A DNA stretch of 64,000 nucleotides from the NCBI GenBank assembly GCA_019638595.1, contig JAHBTJ010000007.1:62001-126000 (forward strand), written 5' to 3'. This document shows positions 8,446 to 17,345 of this stretch, piece by piece (the first letter of the stretch is position 1; each line of letters starts with the position of its first letter). The notes below the pieces were generated by a model that worked only from the letters and a program-made list of their open reading frames with translations, ran no database searches and had not been told where the DNA came from. Made by a program: the position numbers and the translations under genes. Origin of the DNA: Chitinophagaceae bacterium. GTDB taxonomy: Bacteria > Bacteroidota > Bacteroidia > Chitinophagales > Chitinophagaceae.

Positions 8446-11322
8446 ATGCCTAGAGACAATTCCATCAAGACCGTTCTGATCATAGGTTCAGGACCCATTA
8501 TTATAGGACAAGCGTGTGAATTTGACTATTCTGGAACACAGGCGTCACGCAGCCTTCGCGAAGAAGGAGTAAAAGTAATACTCATAAACAGCAATCCCGC
8601 CACTATTATGACCGACCCGATGATGGCGGATCGTGTATACCTGCTTCCCTTAACAGTGGAAAGCATTGAGCAGATACTGGAAGAAAACCAGATAGACGCC
8701 GTATTGCCTACCATGGGCGGACAAACCGCGTTAAACCTGGCTAAAGAAGCCGAGGAGCTCGGCATTTGGGAAAAATACAATGTACGCCTGATAGGGGTGG
8801 ATATTAAAGCTATAGACAAAGCGGAAGACCGGGAATTGTTCCGCCAGTGGATGATAGAAATGGGAATATCGGTAGCACCCGCCAAAACCGCCAACTCCTT
8901 CCTGGAAGGAAAAGAGTTTGCACAGGAAATAGGATTTCCGCTGGTAATCCGTCCCTCGTTTACATTAGGCGGCACCGGTGGCGGTTTTGTGCATAGCAAA
9001 GAGTTTTTGGATGAAGCCTTGAACCGCGGGTTATCCGCTTCGCCCATACATGAGGTGCTGGTTGAAAAAGCCGTGCTGGGCTGGAAGGAATTTGAGCTGG
9101 AGCTGCTGCGCGATGCTGCGGATAATGTAGCCATTATATGTACGGTAGAGAACTTTGATCCCATGGGGGTACATACGGGTGACTCTATTACAGTAGCTCC
9201 CGCCATGACATTGAGCGATACCGCTTTTCAACTGATGCGTAATACCGCCATCCGTATGATGCGTAACCTGGGCAACTTTGCCGGCGGCTGTAACGTACAG
9301 TTTGCGCTGAACCCTGTTACGGAAGAAATTATCGCCATTGAAATAAATCCCCGTGTGAGCCGCTCTTCGGCGCTGGCTTCCAAGGCAACGGGTTATCCCA
9401 TCGCTAAAATTGCCGCCAAGCTGGCAATAGGCTATCACCTGGATGAGCTGAAGAACCAGATCACCCAATCCACTTCGGCGTATTTTGAACCTACCCTTGA
9501 TTATGTTATTGTAAAAGTTCCCCGCTGGAATTTTGATAAATTCAAAGGCGCCAATGATACGTTGGGGTTACAGATGAAATCGGTTGGGGAAGTGATGTCC
9601 ATTGGAAGGAGCTTTACGGAAGCTATTCAGAAGGCCTGCCAGAGCCTGGAAAACGAAGCGGTAGGATTAGGCTATTATGGAAAGAGCATGATGCATGCCG
9701 AAGAAATTGTTGAATACCTGAAAACGCCCAAATGGGACAGGTTGTTCCGCATTAAAGACGCCTTGATGCTGGGTGTGAGCGTGAAATCCATTTGTGAAGT
9801 TACCCGCATTGACCGCTGGTTTATATACCAGATACAGGAAATTGTAAACCTTGAAAAAAAGATTGCAACCTACAGCGGTAAAGACTTGCCTGATGATGTG
9901 CTCATTGAAGCGAAACATCATGGTTTTGGCGATGAGCAGATTTGCCGCATATTGAAAGACGGTACAACCGATGAAGAGATATACGAACGCAGGAAAAAGA
10001 TGGGGTTGACCCGCGTATATAAAATGGTGGATACCTGTGCGGCCGAGTTTGAAGCAAAAACGCCTTATTTCTACTCCAGCTTTGAAACCGGCTCCCAGGC
10101 AGGAAAAGATAAAAAAGGAGTTGTTCACAACGAAAGCATTGTTGATCCCGTAAAACCCGGCAAAAAAACCAAAGGCTCTGTTATAGTGCTGGGTTCCGGA
10201 CCTAACCGTATCGGGCAGGGTATAGAGTTCGATTACTGCTGTGTGCACGGACTGATGGCGATAAAGGAAAGCGGTTACGAGGCTATTATGGTAAACTGTA
10301 ATCCTGAAACGGTTTCCACCGATTTTGATATTGCGGACAAGCTGTATTTTGAGCCGGTATTCTGGGAACACCTGTGGGAAATTGTAGAATATGAAAAGCC
10401 GGCGGGTGTAATTGTTCAGTTAGGCGGGCAAACTGCGTTAAAGCTGGCTAAGCGCCTGCATGAAAAAGGCATCCGTATCATCGGTACTTCTTTCGACAAT
10501 ATGGATATAGCAGAAGATCGCGGCAGGTTCAGCGACCTGTTGAGAGACCTTAACATACCTTATCCCAAATACGGAACCGCTTATAATACCGACGACGCTA
10601 TAGAAGTAGCAAAGGAAGTGGGTTACCCGGTGCTGGTGCGCCCCAGTTATGTGTTGGGTGGACAAAGAATGCGGATCGTGCTGAATGATGAAGAACTGGA
10701 AAAAGGGGTATTGAGCCTGTTGAAGCATCTTCCCGGGAATAAAATTCTGATAGATCATTTTCTTGATCGTTGCCAGGAGGCGGAAGTAGATGCCATTTAC
10801 GATGGAGAAACTTTCCACGTAATGGGCGTAATGGAACATATTGAACCGGCAGGCATTCACAGCGGCGACAGCAACGCGGTGCTGCCTGCTTTCAACCTGA
10901 CCCCTATGGAAGTAACAACGATGGAATTTTATGCTGAAAAGATTGCCCGGGCATTGGATATTCGCGGGCTCATTAATATACAGTTCGCTATTAAAGACGG
11001 TACTGTGTATGTAATTGAAGCCAATCCGCGTGCATCGCGTACAACGCCCTTCATCGCCAAGGCCTACCAGATACCTTACCTCAACATTGCCACTAAAGTA
11101 ATGTTGGGAGAAGTAAAGCTGAAAGACCTTACCTTTAAAAAGAACCTTAAAGGATTTGCCATAAAAGAGCCGGTGTTCAGCTTTGATAAATTTCCCGGTG
11201 TAAATAAAGAATTAGGCCCCGAAATGAAATCTACCGGTGAAGCCATCCGCTTTATCAAAGACCTGCGTGATCCTTACTTCCGTACTTTGTATAAGGAGAG
11301 AAGTATGCATTTGAGCAAGTAG
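8446..11322 (+). CDS. carB: Carbamoyl-phosphate synthase large subunit, short form without the allosteric domain
   Basis: This 958-residue enzyme makes carbamoyl phosphate from bicarbonate, ATP and glutamine-derived ammonia for pyrimidine and arginine synthesis. It has the two homologous ATP-grasp halves: the first opens with [20 protein letters not shown], the second (from residue ~575) with [19 protein letters not shown], joined by the oligomerisation segment. It ends shortly after [19 protein letters not shown], where the E. coli enzyme (1073 aa) continues into its MGS-like regulatory domain, so the UMP/ornithine/IMP-binding part is missing. Such short forms are known in Bacteroidota. The ATG at 8446 gives [11 protein letters not shown] and fits the promoter at 8354. 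carA is not in the window. Confidence 0.96.
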   Translation: MPRDNSIKTVLIIGSGPIIIGQACEFDYSGTQASRSLREEGVKVILINSNPATIMTDPMMADRVYLLPLTVESIEQILEENQIDAVLPTMGGQTALNLAKEAEELGIWEKYNVRLIGVDIKAIDKAEDRELFRQWMIEMGISVAPAKTANSFLEGKEFAQEIGFPLVIRPSFTLGGTGGGFVHSKEFLDEALNRGLSASPIHEVLVEKAVLGWKEFELELLRDAADNVAIICTVENFDPMGVHTGDSITVAPAMTLSDTAFQLMRNTAIRMMRNLGNFAGGCNVQFALNPVTEEIIAIEINPRVSRSSALASKATGYPIAKIAAKLAIGYHLDELKNQITQSTSAYFEPTLDYVIVKVPRWNFDKFKGANDTLGLQMKSVGEVMSIGRSFTEAIQKACQSLENEAVGLGYYGKSMMHAEEIVEYLKTPKWDRLFRIKDALMLGVSVKSICEVTRIDRWFIYQIQEIVNLEKKIATYSGKDLPDDVLIEAKHHGFGDEQICRILKDGTTDEEIYERRKKMGLTRVYKMVDTCAAEFEAKTPYFYSSFETGSQAGKDKKGVVHNESIVDPVKPGKKTKGSVIVLGSGPNRIGQGIEFDYCCVHGLMAIKESGYEAIMVNCNPETVSTDFDIADKLYFEPVFWEHLWEIVEYEKPAGVIVQLGGQTALKLAKRLHEKGIRIIGTSFDNMDIAEDRGRFSDLLRDLNIPYPKYGTAYNTDDAIEVAKEVGYPVLVRPSYVLGGQRMRIVLNDEELEKGVLSLLKHLPGNKILIDHFLDRCQEAEVDAIYDGETFHVMGVMEHIEPAGIHSGDSNAVLPAFNLTPMEVTTMEFYAEKIARALDIRGLINIQFAIKDGTVYVIEANPRASRTTPFIAKAYQIPYLNIATKVMLGEVKLKDLTFKKNLKGFAIKEPVFSFDKFPGVNKELGPEMKSTGEAIRFIKDLRDPYFRTLYKERSMHLSK

Positions 11323-11350
11323 AATGTTCCTGCATAATAAATTTTCAATG

Positions 11351-11379
11351 ATGCAAGGCAATACAGCCTTGCATTTTTG
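11351..11379 (+). terminator. Intrinsic terminator of carB
   Basis: A perfect 9-bp stem, ATGCAAGGC (11351-11359) with GCCTTGCAT (11366-11374), is followed by TTTTTG. It lies 28 bp after the carB stop. Confidence 0.85.
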
Positions 11380-11470
11380 TTTTGCCAGGATGGTAACGTT
11401 TGGTTAATAATGACTGTCAGACAGGTAATTACAGCTATCTGTATTATTTTTCATTGAAATAAAAACCTAT

Positions 11471-12217
11471 ATGAAAAAACAGTTGTTGATCCTTTTGTTA
11501 ATTCTCGTTGGGTTTGTTGGCTTTGCCCAGGAAAATGGAAGCGGGTTTGCTGTCAGTATTGGAGGAGGGCTGGCTCAGCCGGCAGGCAGGTTTGCCGGGG
11601 CGCCTGTTTCATCTGTTCATAATAATGCGGGAAATGCGGTAACAGGTATTGCCGGCCGGTTATTATTACAATATCAATTAAAAAGCAAACTTGGGTTTTC
11701 CCTGTCTGTGGAAGGCGCTATCAACTCACAGGATGAAAAACGATTCAGGCAAATTATTCGAAATGGACTCGGTGAAGGTTTTGCAGTGAAAGCAACAGCA
11801 AAGAGCTGGAAGATTTTTAAAGTGATGCCGGGTATATATTATTCTTTTCCGGTTTCCGGTAATTCAAAGTTGCAGCTTCAGCCTATGCTGTCTGCCGGTA
11901 TTTGTAAAACTGCCGTCCCCGCACAATCTTATTCTTATTCAAATAGCAGCGATCCGTTGGTTGCCGGAAGTTTCAGTGCAACAAAAAGAGATCTTCCTCT
12001 GGCTTTTTGCTACCAGGCTGGAGCCGGATTACATTACTACGTAAGCAATAAGCTGTTCTTACTGGCGAACCTTGCTTATTTCGTTTCCAACCCGGTTGAT
12101 AAATACAGTTACAATGTTGGGGGCAATAATACCACACCAGGCACCTGGGTACCGGCGGAAAAAAAGTACTCGCTTTCCTCATTCAATGCGCTGGTTGGAG
12201 TAGGAGTGCGGCTTTAG
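11471..12217 (+). CDS. Outer-membrane beta-barrel protein (porin-like family)
   Basis: The 248-residue protein has a typical signal peptide (hydrophobic core LLILLLILVGFVGFAQ, cleavage near residue 19) and alternating amphipathic strands, ending in the aromatic/hydrophobic strand FNALVGVGVRL. This matches the small eight-stranded outer-membrane barrel families (PF13505/PF13568 type) common in Bacteroidota. No catalytic residues are visible and the substrate, if any, is unknown. The start is the ATG directly followed by KKQLL. It is monocistronic, between the carB terminator and the hairpin repeat cluster at 12244. Confidence 0.82.
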   Translation: MKKQLLILLLILVGFVGFAQENGSGFAVSIGGGLAQPAGRFAGAPVSSVHNNAGNAVTGIAGRLLLQYQLKSKLGFSLSVEGAINSQDEKRFRQIIRNGLGEGFAVKATAKSWKIFKVMPGIYYSFPVSGNSKLQLQPMLSAGICKTAVPAQSYSYSNSSDPLVAGSFSATKRDLPLAFCYQAGAGLHYYVSNKLFLLANLAYFVSNPVDKYSYNVGGNNTTPGTWVPAEKKYSLSSFNALVGVGVRL

Positions 12218-12243
12218 TAACCAAATTGCCTGTTTGCACCGGT

Positions 12244-12342
12244 GCAGAAGAGCTGCGAAGGAGTCGCCGGGAGGCGACAATCAATATGGTGCGGGGCGAG
12301 GACGCCTCGCACAGCAGGATGCGAAGCGAGGACGCTTCGCAT
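12244..12342. repeat. Intergenic hairpin-repeat cluster, copy 1 (three stem-loops)
   Basis: Three consecutive stem-loops have purine tetraloops. They are GTCGCC-GGGA-GGCGAC (12263-12278, perfect), a 10-bp stem around AGGA (12289-12312, one G:T pair), and a perfect 10-bp stem ATGCGAAGCG-AGGA-CGCTTCGCAT (12319-12342). The first ~70 bp recur at 20527-20604 with about 85% identity by eye, including the lead-in GCAGAAG..GCTGCGAAGGAG. It lies between convergent genes (barrel protein and FG-GAP lipoprotein), where it may also terminate both transcripts. Confidence 0.8.
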
Positions 12343-12372
12343 AGCGGGCAAATGTGCTCCCAATGATCAAAA

Positions 12373-15300
12373 TTATCTCCTGAGTAAATAAGTTTTAACA
12401 CTGTCGTCGTTAGCCCCGGTAACCAGTACAGTTCCCTGTGGAGTATTCAGCATTTCCATGCTTCTTATATCATAACGCATGTTTAGCCCTGAAAGTGGTT
12501 GCGGCATATAACTAAAATTCCCGTTGCCGTCTCCCGTTAATACAATGCCATGATTAGCCCTGTAGCTTCCGAATTTTATCCGGGTCCAGCTATTGTTTCC
12601 TGAAAGGATAATATCTTTTTTACCATCGTTATTAATATCCAATGAAGCCATAGCGTACACAGGGGCGTATTGGGCTTCTTTGGGTAAATAATTCAATGTA
12701 AAACCAGCTTCGCCCTCATTGCGCAGGAATACCGATTGTAAAAGCCTGGCCTCCAGGACCCTTGTACCTTTCAGTTGCTCCGGCGAAAATATTTCATTGA
12801 TTGTTGCATTTGCATAGGAAGCATAATCTGTGAATTTACTTTTCAGGGCAGGCAGTTGCTCCATCAGGTCGTCTCTTGCGGCGGCAGGATAGGAAATGCC
12901 GTTGATGTAGTAGCAGAAAACAGGATCCAACGTACCATTCCCGTCAAAATCGTCATAATATATACTCACAGGTTCTTTTTCGTTTGCCTTAAACTGGGTA
13001 TTGGCACCCAGGTTTCCCAGCACTATATCCATGTCTCCATCGTTGTCAAAATCATCCGCCAGTATTTTATTCCACCAACCGGTTGAAGGAAAGGTAATAT
13101 ATTTTGAAGACCGGTCTTCCAGCTTTCCGCCTGTATTGATAAACACCATTACAGGCATCCATTCGCCTACAACAATTAAGTCCTGTTTACCATCTCTGTT
13201 CAGGTCAATCCATACAGCATCTGTAACCATTCCCGGGCGCTTCAATGCAGGAGCCACTTGTTCGGTAGCGTCAGAAAATTTTCCTTTGCCATCGTTTAAC
13301 AGGATTTTACTTTCGGGCGCATCAGGATATTTGCCGGGTATTACCCTGCCGCCGGCAAAAAGATCCAAATCTCCATCTCCGTCTATATCTGCCGCTTTTA
13401 CGCAGCCTGTACTGATTAGCATTTGGGGTAACGCATCGGGCCGCGAAGAAAAACTCCCTTTTCCATCATTGATGTAAAGCCTGTCCTGTAATCGCTTATC
13501 ACTGGCAGCAAATTCATATCCTCCGCTGCCTACGTATAAATCAGGATATCCATCCCCGTTAGCATCAAAAAAAAGAGCACTCACATCTTCCGAAGCCGAA
13601 TCGCTTAGCAAGGCAGGTACGCTTAACGGGGCAAACTTTCCAGCCTTATTTTGAAGAAAGATCTGCCCGGCTTGCCCTTTAGCCCCTCCGATAAAGAGGT
13701 CTTCTGTTCCGTCGCCGTTTACATCGCATTTAGCGATACACGGACCCTGCCGTGAAAGGTAATGCGGTAACAGAGGCTGCACCGTAAAATCGCTGAACTC
13801 ATTTTCCCGGTGACGGAAAGCAATTGCATCTGAACGAAAGAAATACGAAGCAGGAAGGGGGGGCGCATATTGCCAGTTTTGAACGGCATCCTGTTTGTTA
13901 AGGGTAAGAAGCTGGTTAGGCAACACGTTTTTAATTACCTGGAAGGTATCGTCGGGCCAAATAACGAGCACCGAGTCAATGGCAGCATGGGCGCCTATTC
14001 CAAAATGAAGCACCACATCTACCGAGGATTGATATCCACGGGACGGGAATTGTTCCTGGTAAAATCGCTCTCCCCCGCAAAACAGTTTTATTTTTCCGCC
14101 TATTCCGTCGGGGTTTTTAGTGTCTCCTTTCAGTTTTATTTTCAGGTAATTGTTTTTCCCGGTATCTGATCCATTGTTCCGGTATATGCCTGCTATATCA
14201 TTGATGTTGCTGATGATAATATCCAAATTGCCATCGTTGTCCAGGTCGGCATATGCGGCGCCGGTAGCGATTGTTTTATGTGTAAGCCCCCAATCATCAT
14301 TAACGCGGGTAAACCGGTCGTTGCCATTGTTTTTAAAAATAGCGCTCACCAGTTGGTTAGGCGGCATTTTTTCAATGTAATCTTTCATTAAATCTATTTT
14401 CTCTCCCCGCCTTTGCTGTAAGGAGAGATCAACCGAGTATCTCAGGAAATCCATATCTGTATGATCTCTTACAAAACCGGCAGTGGTAAGCAGGTCTTTT
14501 TTTCCGTCATTATCAAAGTCAGCCAGCAACGCCGCCCAGCTCCAGTCGGTATTGGCAATGCCTGCCAGTTGGCCAATTTCACTGAAAGTGCCATTGCCGT
14601 TGTTTTTTTGCAGCATATTACGACTATACTGGTGAGAAAACCCGTTTTTGAAAAGCTGCCGGAACTTATCGAAATTCTCAGCACCCTGGTGCATTTTTTG
14701 CGCATAGTTACTTTCGGGCAACATATCCATTGTAACAATGTCCACCAGCCCGTCGTTATCAAAATCGCTGATATCTGATCCCATAGAGTAGAGAGAGGAG
14801 TAATCCAGGTATTCGCTCAGCTTTTCTGAAAAAGTTCCATTGCCATTATTGATAAAAAGGTAATCAGGCTCATTAAAGTCGTTTGACACGTATACATCCG
14901 GCCATCCGTCGTTGTTGATGTCTGAAACAGCGAGGCCCAGTCCGAATGAAAGCACATTGGAAATAATACCTGCCTGATCCGATACATCTGTATAAACCGG
15001 GTGTTTCAGCGTTTCGTTGAAATCGTTCCTGTAGAGTTTGCATTCAAACGCCGCGTTGTGCTCGTTCCTCCATGCCGGATTATCAATGGCGCCGGTGGCA
15101 TATTGCCGGAGGGAATGATTGATCAGGAACATATCCAGGTCGCCATCTTTATCGTAGTCGAAAAACGCCGCCTGGGTAGAATAGCCGTCATTATCCAGCC
15201 CGAATGCTTCTGCCTTTTCCGTGAATGTCAGATCTCCATTGTTGATGAAAAGAAGGTTTTTCCTGCGGGAAGCTATTCCGTCTGCAGAACGGCAAATGTA

Positions 15301-15681
15301 TATATCCGTATACCCATCGCCATTAATATCCGTCATAACGGCTCCCGTGCACCAGCCCTGCTTTTCGGCAATCCTGCTTTTATCTGTAATATTTTCGAAT
15401 TCAAAATTTCCTTTGTTGATATACAGGCGGTTTTTCACCATATTGCCCGTAAACAGTATATCCTGTAATCCGTCGTTGTTAATATCTCCCACCGCAACGC
15501 CTCCGCCATTGTAGAAATAGGCATACCGGCTTATGTTCAATGATTCGTCTTCCACCAGCAGATTCCTGAAATCTATGCCTGTTTCATTTTTATCTAACCT
15601 TGAGAACAATGTTGTGTTCTTTTTTTTACAACCGTGCAAAAAAAACAGGGATAAGAACAGGGTGATAAGCGTGCGCTTCAT
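12373..15681 (-). CDS. FG-GAP/VCBS-repeat lipoprotein with ASPIC/UnbV domain (CRTAC1-like)
   Basis: The 1102-residue protein starts MKRTLITLFLSLFFLHGC, a lipoprotein signal with the lipid-anchored Cys at residue 18. It contains many FG-GAP/VCBS blades (calcium-binding DxDxDGxxD motifs such as DINNDGLQDI and DIDGDGDLDL), forming two beta-propellers separated by an ASPIC/UnbV domain at roughly residues 500-590. Proteins of this type commonly accompany SusC/SusD pairs in Chitinophagaceae; their role in glycan binding is presumed, not shown. The gene lies 72 bp downstream of susD1 in the same orientation, but a strong terminator intervenes. The ATG at 15681 is preferred over an upstream start because it opens the lipoprotein signal. 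A decayed copy of its 3' end lies at 21181-21275. Confidence 0.92.
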   Translation of the reverse strand: MKRTLITLFLSLFFLHGCKKKNTTLFSRLDKNETGIDFRNLLVEDESLNISRYAYFYNGGGVAVGDINNDGLQDILFTGNMVKNRLYINKGNFEFENITDKSRIAEKQGWCTGAVMTDINGDGYTDIYICRSADGIASRRKNLLFINNGDLTFTEKAEAFGLDNDGYSTQAAFFDYDKDGDLDMFLINHSLRQYATGAIDNPAWRNEHNAAFECKLYRNDFNETLKHPVYTDVSDQAGIISNVLSFGLGLAVSDINNDGWPDVYVSNDFNEPDYLFINNGNGTFSEKLSEYLDYSSLYSMGSDISDFDNDGLVDIVTMDMLPESNYAQKMHQGAENFDKFRQLFKNGFSHQYSRNMLQKNNGNGTFSEIGQLAGIANTDWSWAALLADFDNDGKKDLLTTAGFVRDHTDMDFLRYSVDLSLQQRRGEKIDLMKDYIEKMPPNQLVSAIFKNNGNDRFTRVNDDWGLTHKTIATGAAYADLDNDGNLDIIISNINDIAGIYRNNGSDTGKNNYLKIKLKGDTKNPDGIGGKIKLFCGGERFYQEQFPSRGYQSSVDVVLHFGIGAHAAIDSVLVIWPDDTFQVIKNVLPNQLLTLNKQDAVQNWQYAPPLPASYFFRSDAIAFRHRENEFSDFTVQPLLPHYLSRQGPCIAKCDVNGDGTEDLFIGGAKGQAGQIFLQNKAGKFAPLSVPALLSDSASEDVSALFFDANGDGYPDLYVGSGGYEFAASDKRLQDRLYINDGKGSFSSRPDALPQMLISTGCVKAADIDGDGDLDLFAGGRVIPGKYPDAPESKILLNDGKGKFSDATEQVAPALKRPGMVTDAVWIDLNRDGKQDLIVVGEWMPVMVFINTGGKLEDRSSKYITFPSTGWWNKILADDFDNDGDMDIVLGNLGANTQFKANEKEPVSIYYDDFDGNGTLDPVFCYYINGISYPAAARDDLMEQLPALKSKFTDYASYANATINEIFSPEQLKGTRVLEARLLQSVFLRNEGEAGFTLNYLPKEAQYAPVYAMASLDINNDGKKDIILSGNNSWTRIKFGSYRANHGIVLTGDGNGNFSYMPQPLSGLNMRYDIRSMEMLNTPQGTVLVTGANDDSVKTYLLRR

Positions 15682-15700
15682 TACATCAAAAATATAGTAC

Positions 15701-15738
15701 AAAACAAAGGTCACTCAAAACCGAGTGACCTTTGTTTT
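15701..15738 (-). terminator. Strong terminator of the susC1-susD1 operon
   Basis: A perfect 16-bp stem (15701-15716 with 15723-15738, six-base loop) ends in TTTGTTTT on the minus strand. It lies 14 bp after the susD1 stop and before the FG-GAP gene, so that gene depends on read-through or its own promoter. Confidence 0.88.
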
Positions 15739-15752
15739 AAAAAGATTCACAA

Positions 15753-17327
15753 TTATGGATTCCACCACAGCTTCGTGCTTGTTTTATCAGGACCGCCCAA
15801 TTTTTCAACGCCCGTTTGATAGCCCGCAGCATTAACGGTGATCTCGTCGGGTGGAAAGATCAGGCGTTTTACGCTACCGGGATCTGTAGAAGCATCGGGG
15901 TTACTGTTATTGATCCTCGGGAACAGCTTGGGGTAACCAGTACGCCTGTATTCAGCCCAGGCTTCACCACTCATTGAGGGATATAAGCACAACCATTTTT
16001 GAGTACCTATCTGTTCACGCTGCACTGCTTCTGTGGCGCCAAACGCCACCGGAATAGCGGACATGGCCGGCGCATTGTAAGGAGCTGGTCCTGCAAATGC
16101 CTGCGGGGTTTTGGTGCTTGTAATATAAGAAGAAGCCGATCCGCTTACTTCCCATTGTTCCAGGGATGCTTTGATGCCATTTTCATAACACTCTTTGGCT
16201 GTGTAAGACCCGACGTTCCAGCCGTTCAGTTTGGCCTCCGCCATATTGAACCAGGTTTCTGCCGCTACGTATAAGGTATGTGGTTCGTTAGCATTAGCGG
16301 CATTCTGGAACCTGGGTACCACGTTACTGTTATTGTCATTGCCATTAAAGCTTTCAGACATTTGCGCTATGCTTAGCCCATTGCGAATGCCTTTAAAAGC
16401 TCCGCTACTTTTAGCGGGAGCAAAATACATGGGAAGCCTGGGATCCTCATATCCTTTTAATATACTTTCCATAGAAGCGCTCATCCTGAATTCTCCCCAT
16501 TCCGATATCACTCCCAGCGGGTTTAAATAATTGGGCGGTGTGGGCTTTATTTGCGCATTATCGCCACTGTTCAGCAATAACCCACCTGCAGCGGCTATGG
16601 CTGCTTCTGCCTGGGTTTTGGCTATATCCGGGATCTTTTTTGATACACGCATGGCGGCTCTTAACCGTAAGCTGTTTCCAAGCTTTAACCACTTTGATAA
16701 ATCTCCTTCGTAAATCACGTCCCCCGTTGCAAAAGCCGTTTTATCCAAATTTTGACTTAATACTTCTGTTGCTTCAGCAAGTATTTTGAAGAAATCCATA
16801 TAAATCTCTTCCTGCTTGTCGTAATTCACTACATCCTGCCCGTTACCAACCTCCGAATAGGGTATAGGTCCGAACGCATCCGTCATGGGCATATAAATGT
16901 ATACTTTCCAGATCTTTGCCACTGCCTCCCTGAGCGGGTCGGGGGATTCGGCTGTTTCGGAAGTTTGCCTCATAATTTCCGCCAGCGTGGTAGCTCCCTG
17001 CAAAAAAGCGCTCCAGCCCCCGTTTATCCAGCGCCCCACCATTTCGTTTCTATCGCTGGGAAAAGCGGTTTGGGTACAGGCAAAAAATTGTGCCTGCTCA
17101 TCCGAGGCCAGCGAGACCAGTAGTTGATAGCCGCCGGCCCACTGGTCGGTATTCATAATACCCCCATACTCTGCGGTAGTAAACAGCTTGTCTAATTGTT
17201 TAGGGGCCAGTGTTGTTATTTTTGTTTTATCGGTATTGAGTTCCTCAAAGCCTTTGGTGCATGATGAGAAAAGCGACAATGTAGCAAAGGCAGTTAAAAG
17301 CTTCAACCCTGTGATATATCGTTTCAT
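15753..17327 (-). CDS. SusD/RagB-like outer-membrane glycan-binding lipoprotein (SusD1)
   Basis: A 524-residue SusD-family lipoprotein: signal MKRYITGLKLLTAFATLSLF followed by SSC (lipidated Cys ~22), then the family landmarks GFEELNTDKTKI, EEIYMDFFKILAEA, WLKLGNSLRLRAAMRVS and the C-terminal GEAWAEYRRTGYPKLFP and TKLWWNP. SusD proteins cap the SusC barrel and bind oligosaccharide at the cell surface. It matches the SusD-like type with an early NTD motif (PF12771/PF12741 style). It starts 18 bp after the susC1 stop and is co-transcribed with it. The ATG at 17327 is chosen for a compact lipoprotein signal; an in-frame ATG four codons upstream is possible. Confidence 0.94.
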   Translation of the reverse strand: MKRYITGLKLLTAFATLSLFSSCTKGFEELNTDKTKITTLAPKQLDKLFTTAEYGGIMNTDQWAGGYQLLVSLASDEQAQFFACTQTAFPSDRNEMVGRWINGGWSAFLQGATTLAEIMRQTSETAESPDPLREAVAKIWKVYIYMPMTDAFGPIPYSEVGNGQDVVNYDKQEEIYMDFFKILAEATEVLSQNLDKTAFATGDVIYEGDLSKWLKLGNSLRLRAAMRVSKKIPDIAKTQAEAAIAAAGGLLLNSGDNAQIKPTPPNYLNPLGVISEWGEFRMSASMESILKGYEDPRLPMYFAPAKSSGAFKGIRNGLSIAQMSESFNGNDNNSNVVPRFQNAANANEPHTLYVAAETWFNMAEAKLNGWNVGSYTAKECYENGIKASLEQWEVSGSASSYITSTKTPQAFAGPAPYNAPAMSAIPVAFGATEAVQREQIGTQKWLCLYPSMSGEAWAEYRRTGYPKLFPRINNSNPDASTDPGSVKRLIFPPDEITVNAAGYQTGVEKLGGPDKTSTKLWWNP

Positions 17328-17345
17328 GTGTAAGTTCATTTTTAA

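Noticed and set aside
12263-12342. Repeated hairpins as a possible CRISPR array
   Set aside because: The stems differ in sequence, spacers are 3-10 nt rather than ~30, and no cas genes are near.
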